DNA of 7,514 nt from CAZIRF01 sp964541755. Its GTDB lineage: Bacteria > Spirochaetota > Spirochaetia > Treponematales > Breznakiellaceae. The stretch is taken from assembly GCA_964541755.1 (NCBI GenBank), contig CAZIRF010000074.1:1-7514 (forward strand), read 5' to 3'. Of the stretch, positions 6,666 through 7,514 are shown one piece after another. Position 1 is the stretch's first letter. Each line of letters starts with the position of its first letter. Below the pieces are notes generated by a model, which had not been told where the DNA came from, did not search any database, and saw only the letters and a list, made by a program, of their open reading frames with translations. Both the position numbers and the translations under genes were made by a program.

Positions 6666-6681
6666 CCTGCCACTTGGCAGG
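6666..6681 (+). other. Small hairpin in the amidohydrolase 5' leader
   Basis: CCTGCC (6666-6671) pairs with GGCAGG (6676-6681) around the loop ACTT. It is followed by CAAAAACAC, not a T-tract, so it is not a terminator on this strand. It lies 14 nt upstream of the ribosome-binding site and could stabilise or structure the leader. Confidence 0.35.
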
Positions 6682-6695
6682 CAAAAACACGTGAC

Positions 6696-6702
6696 GGAAG
6701 GA
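6696..6702 (+). promoter_or_regulatory. Ribosome-binding site deciding the GTG start at 6713
   Basis: GGAAGGA ends 10 bases before GTG6713 and 25 bases before the next in-frame start, ATG6728. It therefore favours the GTG. An in-frame TGA at 6692-6694 rules out any longer version. Confidence 0.55.
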
Positions 6703-6712
6703 CGGTCCCGAC

Positions 6713-7514
6713 GTGGATACTTATTCCATGACATGCGATGCCATCGTGACACCACAGCGCATCGACAGAAAAAAACAACTCAGTGTATCGAAGGGTATCA
6801 TCACTTCGGCATCGGCCAAACAGGCTCCGGTCTTGGATCTGGACTCGTCATCGGTGCTGTATCCTGCCCTGCTCAACATCCATGACCATATGCGCGGGAA
6901 TTATCTCCCCCGTGTCGGTCCGCGGCCGGGAACCTTCTATTTGAACTGGCTCCCCTGGGACAACGATCTCAAGGCTTCAGATGCCTTTGCAGAGCGTGAA
7001 CACCTCTCCGAAGAGAACAAATACTTTCTCTCCTCGTACAAAAACCTTTTCTCCGGGGTAATTACGGTCAACGATCACTTTCCCCATCGTCTCAATGAGC
7101 AGTATTTGCCCCGCTTGCCGGTACGCGCCATTCAAGAGTATACGATAGAACACGAGTGTTCATCCTTCGATCTCAAATGGGGTGATGGCATCGAGGCGGA
7201 ACACCGTCTGGCCCTCGAGAAAAATTGGCCCTTCATCACCCATTTGGAGGAGGGCTTTGACCCCGAATCGCAGGATGGTGTGGGTATTCTCGAGCGTCAC
7301 AAGGCCCTTGACGAGCACTGTGTGCTCATTCACTGTATCGGTTTTTCCGATGAAGATATTCTCAAGGTAGCCAAGGCCGGGGCGAGTATTTCCTGGTGCC
7401 CGGCCTCGAATATGCTCATGTTCAACACCACCTGCAAGATTCGCAAGCTTCTGCACGCCGGGGTCAACGTAGGAATCGGCACCGATTCGACCCATACGGG
7501 CTCGGAAAACCTCC
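6713..7514 (+). CDS. Amidohydrolase-superfamily enzyme (deaminase/chlorohydrolase-like), 3' end beyond window
   Basis: An open frame runs without stop from GTG6713 to the window edge (267 full codons), so the gene is cut by the window and is not necessarily broken. It is a metal-dependent hydrolase of the amidohydrolase superfamily, the group that includes cytosine and guanine deaminases and the TRZ/ATZ chlorohydrolases. Visible ligands in order: NIHDH (H57, H59), THLEEG (H177 with Glu in H-x-x-E), LIHCIG (H207), and GTDSTH (D258, the catalytic Asp), preceded by SWCPASNMLMF, a typical strand-turn of this group. The first 50 residues would supply the small beta-sandwich; the segment is short. 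Distinctive stretches, RGNYLPRVG and the Trp-rich FYLNWLPWDNDLKASD (about 61-90), do not match well-known deaminases I can name, so the substrate is unknown. It has its own promoter and probable operator and is transcribed away from the PHP gene. Superfamily placement is firm; reaction and substrate are not. Confidence 0.88.
   Translation, partial: MDTYSMTCDAIVTPQRIDRKKQLSVSKGIITSASAKQAPVLDLDSSSVLYPALLNIHDHMRGNYLPRVGPRPGTFYLNWLPWDNDLKASDAFAEREHLSEENKYFLSSYKNLFSGVITVNDHFPHRLNEQYLPRLPVRAIQEYTIEHECSSFDLKWGDGIEAEHRLALEKNWPFITHLEEGFDPESQDGVGILERHKALDEHCVLIHCIGFSDEDILKVAKAGASISWCPASNMLMFNTTCKIRKLLHAGVNVGIGTDSTHTGSENL

Larger units (their letters stand above)
6478..6712. promoter_or_regulatory. AT-richer divergent regulatory region
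   Basis: This 235-bp non-coding stretch separates the divergent PHP and amidohydrolase genes and is visibly less GC-rich than its neighbours. It contains a good forward promoter (6602-6629), an 18-bp palindrome at the predicted start site (6638-6655), a 6-bp-stem hairpin (6666-6681), a 9-bp direct repeat GTGGTATCA (6539-6547 and 6591-6599) and a purine-rich ribosome-binding site (6696-6702). No promoter for the reverse-strand PHP gene could be named with confidence. I recognise no known riboswitch class. Confidence 0.6.

Noticed and set aside
6478..6712. A purine or other metabolite riboswitch in the amidohydrolase leader
   Set aside because: The region has small hairpins, but I could not match the conserved core of the purine, preQ1, TPP or cyclic-di-GMP classes.
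6566..6778. A 70-codon reverse frame across the amidohydrolase promoter
   Set aside because: It overlaps a convincing promoter and the true N-terminus of the amidohydrolase, and has no family resemblance.
6691..6885. A 64-codon forward frame at the amidohydrolase start in another phase
   Set aside because: The frame starting at GTG6713 carries the H-x-H metal motif and stays open for 800 bases; this one stops early and shows no motif.

Overview
This is a GC-rich bacterial window (roughly 60% G+C in the genes, clearly lower in one intergenic region). It carries four complete protein genes and the 5' part of a fifth, packed with short gaps and mostly in alternating orientation. The proteins are ordinary bacterial housekeeping or metabolic families. 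The style of the UDP-sugar pyrophosphorylase-like protein and of the amidohydrolase reminds me of GC-rich free-living spirochaetes, but that placement comes from memory of the families and is tentative. I see no phage, IS element, CRISPR array, tRNA or rRNA gene.

Layout. Positions 1-177 are a leader region with GC-rich hairpins, probably the tail of an upstream transcription unit. At 178-2319 (+) is a cytoplasmic GH3 glycosidase of the beta-xylosidase/beta-glucosidase type. At 2332-2372 a strong A-tract/hairpin/T-tract element separates it from the convergent gene and looks like a shared bidirectional terminator. At 2462-3985 (-) is a UDPGP-family nucleotidyltransferase (UTP-glucose-1-phosphate uridylyltransferase-like) with an atypical nucleotide-binding loop. 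A 105-bp divergent gap follows, which includes a possible 12-codon leader ORF. At 4091-5674 (+) is a ComM/YifB AAA+ ATPase. Its 3' end overlaps, tail to tail by 64 bp, a PHP-domain phosphoesterase at 5611-6477 (-). A 235-bp AT-richer divergent regulatory region (6478-6712) holds a good sigma70-type promoter and an 18-bp near-perfect palindrome at the expected transcription start. A GTG-started amidohydrolase begins at 6713 (+) and runs off the window end.

How the genes relate. The GH3 enzyme (release of monosaccharides from imported oligosaccharides) and the UDPGP-like enzyme (sugar-nucleotide synthesis) could both serve carbohydrate metabolism, but they are convergent and not an operon. ComM (branch migration during DNA uptake and recombination), the PHP phosphoesterase (nucleotide or RNA-end turnover) and the amidohydrolase (possibly a nucleobase-type deaminase or hydrolase) are loosely linked by nucleic-acid themes only, and none is co-transcribed with another. 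I find no convincing new multi-gene system. The points most worth checking are the regulatory region in front of the amidohydrolase, the altered glycine-rich loop of the UDPGP-like protein, and the leader ORF whose stop codon lies in the comM ribosome-binding site.
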